DNA of 64,000 bases from Apodemus sylvaticus (GCF_947179515.1 NC_067490.1:33701169-33765168), one strand, 5' to 3'; positions 10,906-23,332 are shown, numbered from the stretch's first letter. The notes: a model not told the origin generated them from the letters alone. Numbers and translations are program-made.

Positions 10906-12115
10906 ATAGCTAAAGGCAAACTTAGGAACCTTACTAACAGAAACCAAGGCATTATGGCAGCATCTGAACCCAATTCTCCAACAATAGCAAGTCCTGGATA
11001 CCCCAACACACCAGAAAAACAAGATTTGAATTTAAAATCACTGGTCATGATGCTGGTACAGGAACACATAAAGGACGTACTTAAAGAAATTCAGGAGAAA
11101 ATGGATCAAAAATTAAAAGCCCTTACAAGGGAAACACAAAAAATCATTGAAAGAAATTCAGGAGAATACGAAAGCCAAAAAGGAGGAAACGTGAAAATCA
11201 ATTAAAGAAATACAGGAGAACTTTGATCAACAGGCAGAAGTCATGAAAGAGGAAACACAAAAATCTCTTAAAGAATTAGAGGAAAACACAAACAAGCAAA
11301 TGACAGAACTGAGCAAAAACTTCCAGGATCTAAAAACAGAAGTAGAAACAAATAAGAAAGGACAAAGGGAGACAACTTTGGAGATAGAAAACCTTGGGAA
11401 GAAATCAGGGACCATAGACACAAATATCAACAACATTAAACAAGAGATAGAAGAAAGAATCTCATATGCCAAAGATACCATAGAAACCGTGGACTCAACA
11501 GTTAAAGAAAATGCAAAATGCAAAAAGCTTGTAACCCAAAACATCCAGGAAATCCAGGACACAATGAGAAAGCCAAATCTAAGGATTATAGGCATTGATG
11601 AGAGTGAAGATTTACAACTTATAGGGCCAGCAAATATCTTCAACAAAATTATGGAAGAAAACTTCCCTAACCTAAAGAAAGAGATGCCCATGAATATACA
11701 AGAAGCCTACAGAACTCCAAACAGACTGGACCAGAACAGAAATACCTCTCGTCACATAATAATCAAAACCCCAAATGTACTAAACAAAGAAAGAATACTT
11801 AGGGCAGTAAGAGAAAAAGGGCAAGTAACATATAAAGGAAGACCTATCAGAATTACACCAGATTTCTCACCAGAGACCATGAAAGCTAGAAGATCCTGGG
11901 CGGAGCTCATGCAGACTCTAAGAGAACACAAATGCCAGCCGAGACTACTATACCCAGTGAAACCCTCAATTACTATAGATGGAGAAACCAAGATATTCCA
12001 TGACAAAACCAAATTTACACAGTATCTTTCCACAAACCCAGCCCTACAAAGGATAATAGGGGGAAAACACCATTACAATGAGGGAAACTATAGCTTGGAA
12101 AAAGCAGGATATTAA
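10906..12115 (+). pseudogene. L1 ORF1, start codon lost and frameshifted
   Basis: Alignment with the copies at 31613 and 56267 puts the expected start at 10906, where it reads ATA-GCT-AAA-GGC instead of ATG. An in-frame ATG lies 16 codons on (10954). The first frame ends at a TAA (11203-11205). The rest (11243-12115) is open in another frame: coiled coil to about residue 60 of that frame, then the PNLRIIGIDE RNA-binding (RRM) segment, the EAYRTPNRL segment, VREKGQVTYKGRPIRITPDF, and the C-terminal domain ending with QPRLLYPVKPSITIDGETK and a short tail. Without the frameshift the protein would be of ordinary ORF1 length. Confidence 0.92.
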
Positions 12116-12172
12116 GCTTCTTTAATCAAACCCAAAGACGATAACCACACACATATAAAATTAAAATCAAAA

Positions 12173-15100
12173 ATGATAGGAAGCAATAACCACTATTCCT
12201 TAATATCTCTTAACATCAATGGACTCAGTTCCCCAATAAAAAGACATAGACTAACAGACTGGCTACGTAAACAGGACCCTATATTTTGCTGCATACAGGA
12301 AACATACCTCAGTGTCAAAGACAAAAACTACCTTAGAGTAAAAGGCTGGAAGACAATTCTACAAGCAAATGGTCCCAGGAAACAAGTCGGAGTTGCCATT
12401 CTAATATCAGATAAAATTGACTTTCAACCTAATGTCATCAAAAGATACATGGAAGGTCACTACTTGCTGGTCAAAGGAAAAATCCACCAAGAAGAACTCT
12501 CAATCCTGAACATCTATGTCCCAAATACAAGGGCGCCCTCATTCATAAAAGAAACTTTACAAAAGCTCAAAGCACACATTACACCTAACACAATAATTGT
12601 GGGTGACTTCAACACTCCACTCTCACCAATGGACCGATCAGGAAAACAGAAACTAAACAGGAAGACAGTGAAACTAATTGAAGCTTTGGATCGATTGGAG
12701 TTAACATATATATATAGAACTTTTCATCCCAAAGCAAAAGAATATACCTTTTTCTCAGCACCTCATGGTACCTTCTCCAAAATAGATCATATAGTTGGTC
12801 ACAAGACAGACCTCAACAAATATAAGAAGATTGAAATAATCCCATGCCTCCTATCAGATCACTATGGAGTAAAAGTGGTCTTTAATAACAATAAAAACAA
12901 CAGAAAGTCCACATACATATGGAAACTGAACAATACTAAATGATACCTTGGTCAAGGAAGAAATAAAGAAAGAAATCAAAAAATTCTTAGAATTTAATGA
13001 AAATGAAGGCACAACATATACAAATCTATGGGACACAATGAAAGCAGTGCTAAGAAGAAAACTCATAGCTTTGAGTGCTTCCAAAAAGAAATTTGAGAGA
13101 GCATACACTAGAAGATTAACAGAACAACTGAAAGCCCTGGAACAAGAAGAAGTTAATTCACCCAGGAGGAGAAGAAGACAGGAAATCATCAAACTCAGGG
13201 CTGAAATCAATCAAGTAGAAACCAAGAGAACCATACAAAGAATCAACAAAACCAAAAGCTGGTTCTTTGAAAAAATCAACAAGATAGATAAACCCTTAGC
13301 CAGACTAACCAAAGGGCAGAGAAAGTATTCAAATTAACAAAATTAGAAATGAAAACGGAGATATTACAACAGAAACTGAGGAAATTCAAAAAAATCATCA
13401 GATCCTACTACAAAAACCTGTACTCAACACAACTGGAGCATCTGGAGGAAATGGACATTTCTTAGACAAATTCCAATTATCAAAATTAAACCAGGATCAA
13501 ATAGACCATCTAAACAGACCCATAACCCCTAAAGAAATAGAAGGGGTCATAGATAGGCTTCCGACCAAAAAAAGCACAGAACCAGATGGTTTCAGTGCAG
13601 AATTCTATCAAACCTTCAAAGAAGACTTAACACCAATACTCTTCAAACTTTTCCACCAAATAGAAACAGAAGGAACACTACCCAACTCCTTCTTCAAAGC
13701 CACTATTACGCTGATACCAAAACCACACAAAGATCCAACTAAGAAAGAGAATTTCAGGCCAATTTCCCTTATGAATATCGATGCAAAAATACTAAATAAA
13801 ATTCTTGCCCACCGAATCCAAGAACACATCAAAATGATCATCCACCATGATCAAGTAGGCTTCATCCCAGGGATGCAGGGATGGTTCAATATAAGGAAAT
13901 CCATAAATGCTATCCACTACATAAACAAACTCAGAGAAAAAAACCACATGATCATTTCACTAGATGCTGAAAAGGCATCTGACAAAATTCAGCATCCTTT
14001 CAAGCTAAAAGTCTTGGAAAGGACAGGAATTCAAGGCCCATATCTAAACATAGTAAAAGCAATATACAGCAAACTGGTAGCCAACATCAAACTAAATGGA
14101 GAGAAACTTGAAGCAATCCCACTAAAATCAGGGACTAGACAAGGCTGCCCCCTCTCTCCATATCTTTTCAATATAGTTCTTGAAGTCCTAGCTAGAGCAA
14201 TTAGACAACATAAGGAAGTCAAAGGGATACAAATTAGGAAGAAGTCAAACTATCACTATTTGCAGATGATATGATAGTATACTTAAGTGACCCTAAAAAC
14301 TCTACTAGAGAACTCCTACAGCTGATAAACAACTTCAGCAAAGTGGCTAGCTACAAAATCAACGAAAGCAAATCAGTAGCCTTTATATATTCAAAGGACA
14401 AGCAGACTGAGAAAGAAATTAGGGAAATGACTCCCTTCACAATAACTACAAACAGCATAAAGTATCTTGGGGTGACTCTAACCAAACAAGTGAAAGACCT
14501 ATATGACAACACAAGAACTTCAAATCTCTGAAGAAGAAAATCGAAGAAGATCTCAGAAAATGGAAAATCTTCCATGCTCGTGGATTGGTAGGTTTAATAT
14601 AGTTAAAATGGCCATCTTGCCAAAGGCAATCTACAGATTCAATGCTATCCCCATAAAAATCCCAACTCAGTTCTTCATAGAACTAGAAAGAGCAATTCTC
14701 AAATTCATCTGGAATAACAAAAAACCCAGGATAGCTAAAACTATTCTCAATAGGAAAAGAACTTCAGGGGGATTCAGTATCCCAGACTTTAAACTTTACT
14801 ACAGAGCAATAGTGATAAAAACTGCATGGTATTGGTACAATATCAGGCAAGTGGATCAATGGAATAGGATTGAAGACCCAGAAATGAACCAACACACCTA
14901 TGATCACTTGATTTTCAACAAAGGAGCTGAAAGCATCCAGTGGAAAAAAGATAGTCTTTTCAACAAAAGGTGCTTGTTCAATTGGAGGTCAGCATGCAGA
15001 AGAATGCGAATCAATTCTTATCTCCATTCTTATCTCCTTGTACTAAGATCAACTCCAAATGGGTCAAGGACCTCCACATAAAACCTGACACACTGAAACT

Positions 15101-15998
15101 AATAGAAAAGAAACGGGGGAAGACCCTTGAGGACATGGGCACAGGGGAAAAGTTCCTGAACAGAACACCAATAGCTTACGCTCTAAGATCAAGAATTGAC
15201 AAATGGGACCTCATAAAACTACAAAGTTTCTGTAAGGCAAAGGACACTGTCAAAAGGACAAAACGTCAACCAACAGATTGGGAAAGGATCTTCACCAACC
15301 CTAAATCTGACAGAGGGCTAATATCTAATATATACAAAGAACTCAAGAAGGTAGAACTCAGAGAACCAAATAACCCCATTAAAAAGTGGGGTACGGAGCT
15401 AAACAAAGAATTTTCACATGAAGAACTTCAGAGGGCTGAGAAACACCTTAAGAAATGTTCAACATCATTAATCATTAGGGAAATGCAAATCAAAACAACC
15501 CTGAGATTTCACCTCATACCAGTCAGAATGGCTAAGGTCAAAAACTCAGGAGACAGCAGGTGTAGGCAAGGATGTGGAGAAAAAGGAACACTCCTCCACT
15601 GCTGGTGGGATTGCAAGACGGTGCAACCACTTTGGAAATCAGTCTGGCGATTCCTCAGAAAACTGGGCATGACACTTCCTGAGGACCCTGTTATACCACT
15701 CCTGGGCATATACCCAGAGGATTCTTCAGCATGCAATAAGGACACATGCTCCACTATGTTCATAGCAGCCCTATTTGTAGTAGCCAGAAGCTGGAAAGAA
15801 CCCAGGTGTCCTTCAACGGAGTAATGGATACAAAAAATGTGGTATATTTACACAATGGAGTACTATTCGGCCATTAGAAACAATGAATTCATGAAATTCT
15901 TAGACAAATGGATGGAGCTGGAGAACATCATACTAAGTGAGGTAACCCAGTCTCAAAAGATCAATCATGGTATGCACTCACTGATAAGTGGATATTAG
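12173..15998 (+). pseudogene. L1 ORF2 (endonuclease-reverse transcriptase), multiply disrupted
   Basis: The endonuclease is open from 12173 to 12943, with LNINGL, CCIQETYLS, GDFNTPLSP and LLSDHYGV all present, so its catalytic residues look intact. Frame then changes near 12945. RT follows: NFRPISLMN near 13753, GFIPGMQGWFNI (13859), SLDAEKASDKI with its catalytic Asp (13960), SGTRQGCPLSPYLFNIVLE (14129) and the catalytic box Phe-Ala-Asp-Asp at 14259-14270. A two-base loss just before that box shifts the frame. Further shifts occur near 14515 and 15000. The Cys-rich C-terminus (CRQGCGEKGTLLHC, near 15560) is present. A TAA at 15822-15824 interrupts the last part, which otherwise ends at TAG 15996-15998. 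Confidence 0.95.
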
Positions 15999-16228
15999 CC
16001 TAGAAACTTTGAATACCCAGGACATAATCCACAAATTAAATAATGTCCAAAAAGAATGGAGGAGTGGCCCCTGGTTCTGGAAAGACTCAGTGCAAGAGTA
16101 TAGGGGAATTCCAGAACAGGGAAGTGGGAAGGGGTAGATGGAGGAACAGGGAGAAGGCATATGGGACCTGCGGGGAGTGGGAACCCAGAAAAGGGGAAAT
16201 CATTTGAAATGTAAATAAAAAATATATC
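15999..16228 (+). other. L1 3' UTR
   Basis: It follows the ORF2 stop, with the purine-rich ggggaattccagaacaggga region and the block gaaatcatttgaaatgtaaa before the tail. The same block in reverse complement is seen in the short L1 copies at 45358 and 47950. Confidence 0.85.
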
Positions 16229-16231
16229 AAT

Positions 16232-16263
<32 letters not shown>

Positions 16264-16279
16264 ACGAACGAACGAACGA

Positions 16280-16327
<48 letters not shown>

Positions 16328-16330
16328 AAA
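16229..16330. repeat. (GAAA)n/(GAAC)n microsatellite from the L1 A-tail
   Basis: Tetranucleotide GAAA with an internal block of four GAAC units at 16262-16278. It sits exactly where the L1 poly(A) tail should be. Confidence 0.95.
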
Positions 16331-16389
16331 TAAATCAAACAAAAAAGAGAAAGTTCCTGGGAGGATCAGGAGGGAAAATGGGAAGGTAG

Positions 16390-16421
<32 letters not shown>
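16331..16421 (+). other. Extra segment and second A-run: possible L1 3' transduction
   Basis: Between the GAAA tail and the right target-site duplication lie about 64 bp of non-L1-like sequence (agttcctgggaggatcagga and flanks) followed by about 27 A. This is the arrangement left when L1 transcription reads past its own polyadenylation site and the downstream DNA is copied too. No AATAAA lies 10-30 bases before the second A-run; one lies at about 16329. The source locus is unknown. Confidence 0.5.
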
Positions 16422-16426
<5 letters not shown>

Positions 16427-16435
16427 TACTAGCAG

Positions 16436-16795
16436 CCCATGCACTGGGCAGAATAGGCAGGACTTCCAGGCATGCTAGCAGACACAAGGGGAAAGAAATG
16501 GATTCACCATGTTTCGGGGAGAGAAAGCTCCATCAGCCATGTGAGATCTTGGGCAGAGTGGCCATCAGCCTCTTCCTGACTAAGCCTGGGGTTCCAGGCA
16601 GGTGATTGGCAACACAACTAAGCAGAGAGCAGATTTACAGTGCTGAGCTAGAACTAAAGGTAACTGAGCAACTAAAGTTGAGGGCACATTCAGGGTGCTA
16701 AGCTGGGAGTGAAAAGAAGAGTGTGATAGCCAAGGAAAGCTTAGAAGAGCCCGGCCATTTAGCTAAAGCATACAAAAAATAAGTGTGTGTGTGTG

Positions 16796-16827
<32 letters not shown>

Positions 16828-16880
16828 CGTGTCTTTCATCCATGGATCCAAGGGAACCTGGATAGGGCTGGTAGCTCCGT
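16436..16880 (+). mobile_element. Rodent LTR-like repeat, right part
   Basis: It continues the repeat interrupted at 10448. Shared blocks with the copy at 52704-53145 include aggcaggacttccagg (16459), gccatgtgagatct (16537), gcaactaaagtt (16668) and catccatggatccaaggga (16839), in the same order. A TG repeat lies at 16782-16828. Confidence 0.65.
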
Positions 16881-17012
16881 CTGCCCTCAGCTTAAAGTGT
16901 GGTAGTTTGAACTACATGCTACATGTATGTGTTTCAGGAAAGCCTTCTGCCTTCCAGTGTCTCCAGGATGCAGTCCTACAGGTGCTTATTTCACAGCTCA
17001 TTGAGAACAAGC

Positions 17013-17382
17013 TGTGGTGGTTCGAATAAGAATGGCCCCCATAGGCTCATATATTTGAATATTTGGTCACCAGTTGGTAGACTAATTGGAGAAAGACTAG
17101 AGGGTGTAGTTTTTGTTGGAGAAGTGTTACTGGGTATGAGCTTTGGGGTTTCAAAAGACTAGTACCATCCATACCCAGTCCCTCTCTTCATCTTCTCCCA
17201 ATCAATCACCTCCTGCTCTCAAAAAAGGATCCAAGCCATTGGGTACTATGTCAACGCCAGGCCTGACTGCCCTGCTTCCTGACAAGAGGATCATAGACTG
17301 TAAATCTCTGGAACCATGAGCTACAAACTAAACATTTTCTTTTATAAGTTGCCTTTGTCACAGGCAAGGTAACTTTAAGACA
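17013..17382 (+). mobile_element. Rodent MaLR-like LTR
   Basis: It starts TGTGGTGGTTCGAATAAG and ends TTTAAGACA, so it has TG...CA termini about 370 bp apart, flanked by near-identical 5-mers (caagc and ccagc). The reverse complement of the same family is visible at 23333 and 41850. It shows a degraded AATAAA-like motif and the tttataagttgcctttgtca block before the end. Confidence 0.6.
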
Positions 17383-19053
17383 CCAGCTTAGATTTTTTTG
17401 ACCACCAATCTTCCAGTATTATGGATGCCCATCCCACCCCACTTTCTCATATGCTGTAGCTCATATCCCTGCCTTTCCAATGCTTAACACCACAACATGG
17501 AGGCAAGAAAGCAGTAGTGGTATAAATGACCTCATTGAGGTCAAAATGCTTTCCCTCAAGCCACACCTCTTGCAAGGGGCAGAGCTAGGAATAGGACCTA
17601 CATGTTCTCATACCTTCCTGTTACTTCATCTCACTCCTCTATGTGACCCTGGGCAAGGACAGAGGAAGCACTATGTAAACTAAAGCAAGGACTACTAAGA
17701 ACTGGCCCCAGCACATGGACACTGGTGATGTCAGCGCTTTGCCCTTAAGCACAGGGCCATTTTCTCCAGGAAGAGGAACATGACTGTCCAGAGCAATGAG
17801 CCCTACTGACAAACCTGTGACAGAGGGCTCAGCATTCATTTCGATGCTGTCAAGATCTTTGCGGTCAGATCTGCTCATAGGATAAGGAAGAGGACTTGGC
17901 AAGTCATGAGTCCCAGAAAGCAGAGACCATGAAGGATGGACTTTTGCCCACCTCTGATTTATAAACTGAAATTGACTATATTACAATGTATTTAGAAAGA
18001 TAGTGCAGGCAAAAGGAGGTGCAACAGGACTGCATTTGGAGAGAGCAGTTTTAGGAGACAGAGTTGGATGAAGATATATAAGGATGAGATTCTAATCTGT
18101 CCAGTCCCTTGTGTCTTAGAAGAAGAAGAATGTCATCTCTACCCATAGACTTGCACTGAGGAAAGGCCACAAGGAACAAGACAACAAAGGCAGGTATCTG
18201 CCAGCCAAGAGGAAAGCCCTCACCACAGCCCTGCTACACTGCTACAGGATTTAACTCTGAGTCAGCAGAACAATGAGAAAATCAGTATCTGCTCCTTAAG
18301 ATGGAACAGACCCAGTATTTTGTTATGAAGAACAGAGTCCAAATGTTTGCACCACTTATTTATCTTATGCAATCAATGGCTCTGAATAAGAATAGCGAAA
18401 TTAATTTTTGCTAATGGCTTACAGCTTTTTGTTAGCCATGAGTCAATACTCCCAGCTCTTAGGGATGGCACTTTCATTTTCATTTTATTTTTTTTCCTGA
18501 AACCCAGACCCATTGTGACTGCAGTCTTGATAAAATTGTCAATTTAACCATAGAATCCTTATATCATAAAACGCGATCACATGACCCATAGCCAGACCAT
18601 TATACATGGTTGAAATTCGAAAGTTGAGCGCATGAATTGAGAAAATATTGATAACTCACTTTGATTAGTAATACCTGCAAAAAAAGTAGGACCCAACAAG
18701 TCCCATTACCTATATTTTTGAAGCTAGTATAATGCCTGCCCTTTGTACTAGCTGCCTGGCCAGTTGCTTTCAGTTTGATGGAACATTCCAAATCCTTCTC
18801 ATAAATTCTTCACTTGAACTTGGTCAAAAGGCTAAAAACCAATCATTAATTCATTTTCATTTGGGCCCATCAAATTCTGATGTGGAGCCTTGCAACCAAA
18901 AACTCTAAAGGTCACAAGGATGGTAGTTTTACCTAAGTATGAATTAGTTTTACCTAAATATACAAAATAGAATGAATGTACATTACTGAAAGATATTTAT
19001 GATTTGGTCATAATTTTACAATGTAAGAAGTTTAGTGATTAACAGATAATGAT
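17383..19053. other. No recognised gene or repeat family
   Basis: Only short frames (for example 17480-17683 and the minus-strand 17639-17902), none with a recognised motif. Composition turns AT-rich after 18300. Confidence 0.45.
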
Positions 19054-19120
19054 GTTGCTCCAGCATTCAGAAAAGGGAGGCAGGGGGTCTACGAGTTCAA
19101 GGACAGCTAGACAATGTACT
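19054..19120 (+). mobile_element. B1 fragment, diverged
   Basis: ccagcattcagaaaagggag, gcagggggtc and gagttcaaggacagctagac follow the middle of a B1/Alu-like 7SL-derived SINE. Both ends are lost. Confidence 0.5.
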
Positions 19121-20039
19121 GATACCCAACTACAATCTCAAATACAATCGCACAAAAATTGACTAGTATCTGCATTAGAATGAAGAATTTGCTTTGATCG
19201 AAATATATGTTATGAAATTTTCAAAGAAAAAAATTAAATTTTTTATTTTTTAAGTTTTTTTAAAGAAAACAAAATGTGTATTGTTTCTGGATATATTCTT
19301 TCTGATGATATTTCTTGGCAATGCAGAAAAAAAAAGTACTATTTTGTTCCACGTGGTTAACAAAGGAATTGAGGTTATATATATGCTAAAACATTTGAAT
19401 AATGATTAGGAGAATGAAGAAGGCGATACGTGTTTTAAAATTAAAATCATGGTGCTTCAGGCAAGGAAGATAGTGGAATTAACCTAGCAAATCAATGAAC
19501 AGGGACTTATTTTTTCTCAGTCATTTTTTGGAGTTTTTGTTGTTGTTTTAGCTTTTCTTCCAAAAACCCACATCAGAGGTCTGGAGTCAGTGAATGACAG
19601 AGAGTGCTGAGGGCAAAGCAACAGGACTTTGCAGAGTTGAGAGGGCTCAGCTCTGTTTTCCAAGCAGAGAATAGGTTTACTTCTCTATTTTGACAGGGAG
19701 AATGCTTGCTTGGTGCATAATGAATATTTAAGGATGTGCCTTTGCTTACTGGAATAGGCCAGACTTTTAAACTCTGTCTTTTTTTTTAATGAACAACTAA
19801 TGTTTGATGTCCTCTTGTGAAGCATATAATTTTTATAAAATAATGTATTATATGAATGTGGTTGAGAATATAAGGAATACTAATAAGATCTTTGTGGCAT
19901 TTGAGAAATAAGATGTGATCAGTTCCTTCGAGCTTTTTTCTATTTTCCCCCTTTAATTATTTCCTTATTTCTCTTTTAAAGAAAAGACTACCATCCTGTA
20001 TTTTTATACTGATTACTTACCTTCCACTGGAGTTTCATG

Positions 20040-20073
<34 letters not shown>

Positions 20074-20289
20074 CTTAAGGAGTAGATTGTGTGTAATCCT
20101 TAGTGACTCTAGCCTTCTGTTCACCACTTCTTTTTAGATAACCTATGGTTGATCCTTGTGCATGAAGTCTATTGATTTGGGCATAATTACATAGTGTCCT
20201 TACTTTATAAATGTACTTTATGACTCCAATTAACTATACCACAATGAAATAACTGATACAGCTACCTTCATAAAAAGACAACATTAATA
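19121..20289. other. No gene seen; AT-rich DNA with a TG repeat
   Basis: Very AT-rich. A (TG)n run lies at 20043-20071. No long frame and no repeat family recognised. Confidence 0.45.
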
Positions 20290-20478
20290 ATTTTTAAGAC
20301 TTATTTATTTTATATATACATGAGTGTTCTATCTGCATGAATACCTGCATACCACAAAAGGGCATCAGATCATATTATAGATGGTCTTGAGCCATCATGT
20401 GGTTGCTGGGAATTGAACTCTGGACCTCTGAAAGAGCACAAAATGCTTCTAACCTTGAGCTCTCTCTCCAACCAAGAC
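20290..20478 (-). mobile_element. B2 SINE
   Basis: On minus it starts ttggagagagagctcaaggt (tRNA-like head), contains gccatca/ccacatgatggctcaag and ends in an AT-rich ataaataagtcttaaaaatt tail with AATAAA, as B2 elements do. Diverged but clear. Confidence 0.85.
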
Positions 20479-21265
20479 AAGTTTTATTTAGTTGACTGTT
20501 TTGCAGGTTAGAGGTCATGATGGCTGTATCTAGTCAGTCCTGTAAAGGCCACCTCACCTTGTGTTGGATACCAATGAGACCAGTGTCAGTATCGTAGAAG
20601 GTGGTCACATCTGACCACATTTTGAGCAGGGGCAGGTGAGGCTCTCTTGCTCCTTCAAAACACTCTGCCAGAATAACTCAAGGGACATATGAGAAACACT
20701 TCATGCCCACTAATGATCTAATGATAGCCCTCTCTGCCACACCTCCCAAAAATTCTGCTACTTTCTTGTAGCTCTATCTCAGAGACCAAACCTTCAGTCA
20801 TAACAGGTCCTTGGGGAACTCAAGTCATGTTTAAACCATGGAATATACCACAGTTTGTCTACTTCTGGTGGATTGTTCTTGAATTTGTGTGCTTGCACAG
20901 ACTTCTGTTAATACACTATCTATTGCATATATACAAGTTTCTTTAAAGTACATAATGGGTAGAATATCTGAGTCACAAGTTAAGTACAACTTTCCTAGGA
21001 AGTACACATTTTTTTTTCAATATGGCTGTGATGGTTTGTATTCCCTCAAGTAGAAGATAGTGTTCCAAAAGTGCTGTGTTTTCAGACAAAGGAAAGACGT
21101 TGACTTAATGGTCCCGGTCCTTTCTTTCTCCTACCCAGATGGCAAAGGGATGGAGAACTCATAGGCCACAGAAACCCTCTGCCTGTGAGCTGCTTTTGTG
21201 ATCCTATCATGTGTAATTGTGCTCCTTTTCTGGTGTGTAAAGGGAGATTTTTTTTACTTAATCAG
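20479..21265. other. Mostly unassigned; a possible old LTR near 21020-21215
   Basis: ggctgtgatggtttgtattc at 21022 and the gctgcttttgtgat end near 21190 hint at a decayed MaLR-type LTR, but too little is left to be sure. The rest shows nothing I recognise. Confidence 0.3.
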
Positions 21266-21269
21266 TTTG

Positions 21270-21296
21270 GTGTGTGTGTGTGTGTGTGTATGTGTG

Positions 21297-21346
<50 letters not shown>
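21270..21346. repeat. (GT)n followed by (GA)n
   Basis: About 26 bp of GT, a short gap, then about 46 bp of pure GA. Confidence 0.97.
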
Positions 21347-21350
<4 letters not shown>

Positions 21351-21390
21351 CCAGTAAGTATACAAGATGGTTCTGTGCACTCGTGTACTA

Positions 21391-21471
21391 AAGAAGAAGA
21401 AGAAGAAGAAGAAGAAGAAGAAGAAGAAGAAGAAGAAGAAGAAGAAGAAGAAGAAGAAGAAGAAGAAGAAG
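21391..21471. repeat. (GAA)n triplet repeat, about 27 units
   Basis: Uninterrupted GAA/AAG for about 80 bp. It lies 45 bp from the GA tract above. Long GAA runs can form triplexes. Confidence 0.97.
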
Positions 21472-21750
21472 ATATTCAACATGAACACAGCTAACCTATG
21501 CAAACAGTATGATATTAAAGAAATTATAGATAATGGTTTCTTGGCAAGGCCAAAAAAAAAATATCACATGCTTCGTGGGCCTTTCTCTGGGATCATTTAC
21601 TGTGGAAGAAGTCAGCTGCTGAGTTGTCCAGGGAGTTCCTCTATATAAGAACAGCTAACAGCCAACCTCACCTTGTTAAACTTGTCCATGGGCCACCTCA
21701 GAAGTAGATTTTTTGGTCCCAGACAATCTTTCAGAGGACTATAGTAATGT

Positions 21751-21751
21751 G

Positions 21752-21794
<43 letters not shown>

Positions 21795-22158
21795 TGTGCA
21801 CAAAGTCATGCCTATACACATATGTGTGTGAAGGTACACATGAACATTTGTGCATGTATGTGTGGAAATCAGAGAACAGCCTCATTTGTCACTCCTCAAG
21901 AGCTGTCTGATGTTTTGTTGAGGCAGAGTCTCTCCTTGACCTGGAATTTACCACTAGGATAAGCTGGCTAGCCAGAGAACTGTGGGGATCTGCTGTCCGT
22001 CCCCACCTCCACAGTGCTGGGATTATAAGCATATAATATCACACCTGGCTTCTTTGTATCCATACCCTCATTCTTTATAAGTGGGTTCTGTGGATCAGAT
22101 CGACTGCCATCCTTATCTTTCATGCACTTTACTGACACAACATCACCAACCAGTCTCC
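21751..22158 (-). mobile_element. B4-type SINE with (GT)n tail
   Basis: The plus strand reads the tail first: GT repeat at 21755-21786, then the tgtgtgaaggtacacatgaa region, the ggaaatcagag block, aggcagagtctctccttgac, the B1-like cacagtgctgggattataag, and a diverged tRNA-like head. This tRNA-head plus B1-like middle plus CA tail is the B4/RSINE1 structure. Confidence 0.7.
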
Positions 22159-23332
22159 AAACTCTTGGGAAACATGATGGCACTTCCAGAGACTTTCCAG
22201 GAAAAAATCAGTCACTCAGCAAAGTGGCTCTCAGATTCCCATCAAAAAGCAAAAGGAAGAAATAGTACATACTTGTGCTCTGAGCTGATACCCAGCACTA
22301 CTGTTTTGGTATACATTTCTCTGATAACTAATAACACTGACAGGCTTTCCTAATCTTGTAGGTCCAGTACCTGCATCCTGTACACATGCTTCCTAGCTTT
22401 TATAGTCACTTTTCTCTTGACTCTTCTGAAGTTCTATATTCTAAAGATGCTAATCTTTAGAATCAATAGCACTATTTGTGAATACTCTCCTGCATTTTTG
22501 TTTACTGTCATCTTATTCGCATCATTGTATTGTTTAATAATCTGAATTCTTCATTTTAACAGACATGTGTCTGTCACTCTTTCTCTGTGATTAATACTTT
22601 TGGTCCTCTTTAAAAATCCCATCTTTACTCTACTTCTTTAAAATATTCAGTCACAGACAATTCTAAAATTTTATGGACTCCCCCTTTGCATTATTATTTT
22701 ACCACCAAGATTAATTTGGGGTTATGATCTAAGGTAAGAGTCTGTTTTCAGGATGGTTTTGTAAAAGTGTGTGTGTGTATGTGTATGTGTGTGGGGGGGT
22801 TGTATGTGTATATGAATGTGTGTGCATAGCTATAAATAAATAAATGAATAGATAGGTGGATGGATACATAGGCAGGTATGCAGACAGACAGACAGATAAT
22901 AGTAGATGAACAAGAATTATCAATTAGAAACTTAACACCATTTGTGAAATAGATTGGTTCCTCCCTGTTGATCTATGCAAATATGTTTCTGTGTATTAAT
23001 GGCCTTTTCTGGACCCTTCTGTTTTGCTCCATTGCACCTGTTTATTTATTCTGTTATTGGCATCATGTTTTTAATTACACACTCTGGAGAGTTTTCATGT
23101 CCACTACTGCAACTCTCCTGCCTATATTCTTCCTTCAAGATTCTTCAACATAGATGTCCAAGTTAGCTTGTCAAATTCCAAGAATAAAATACAGTACAGG
23201 TTTTAGTTTTAATGGAATCTCATGAAATGTATAGGTCAACTACAGATAATCTTTGCAAAGCCATTCCTTCCCTAAGCATTCTATTTTTATTTATATATTT
23301 ATTTATTTCATATTTCAATATAAATATGAGTC
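22159..23332. other. No gene seen; microsatellite at 22768-22905
   Basis: The compound tract is TG/TATG, then AAAT, GATG/GATA and CAGA repeats. The rest is AT-rich with short frames only. Confidence 0.5.

Larger units (their letters stand above)
10449..16421 (+). mobile_element. L1, nearly full length, rat-type, with TSD
   Basis: It contains a 5' UTR (10449-10953), ORF1, ORF2 (12173-15998), a 3' UTR, a GAAA-type tail and a second A-run. The flanking direct repeat AAAGATACTAGCAG is perfect (10435-10448 and 16422-16435), which defines both ends. Outside it, the host repeat reads straight across. The 5' UTR is short and lacks the tandem units of the minus-strand copy, so the 5' end is probably somewhat truncated. 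Frameshifts, stops and loss of the ORF1 start make it inactive. An extra segment between the two A-rich tails suggests 3' transduction. Confidence 0.95.

Noticed and set aside
10954..15824. Intact, active L1
   Set aside because: ORF1 lacks its start and is frameshifted; ORF2 has at least four frame changes and a nonsense codon.
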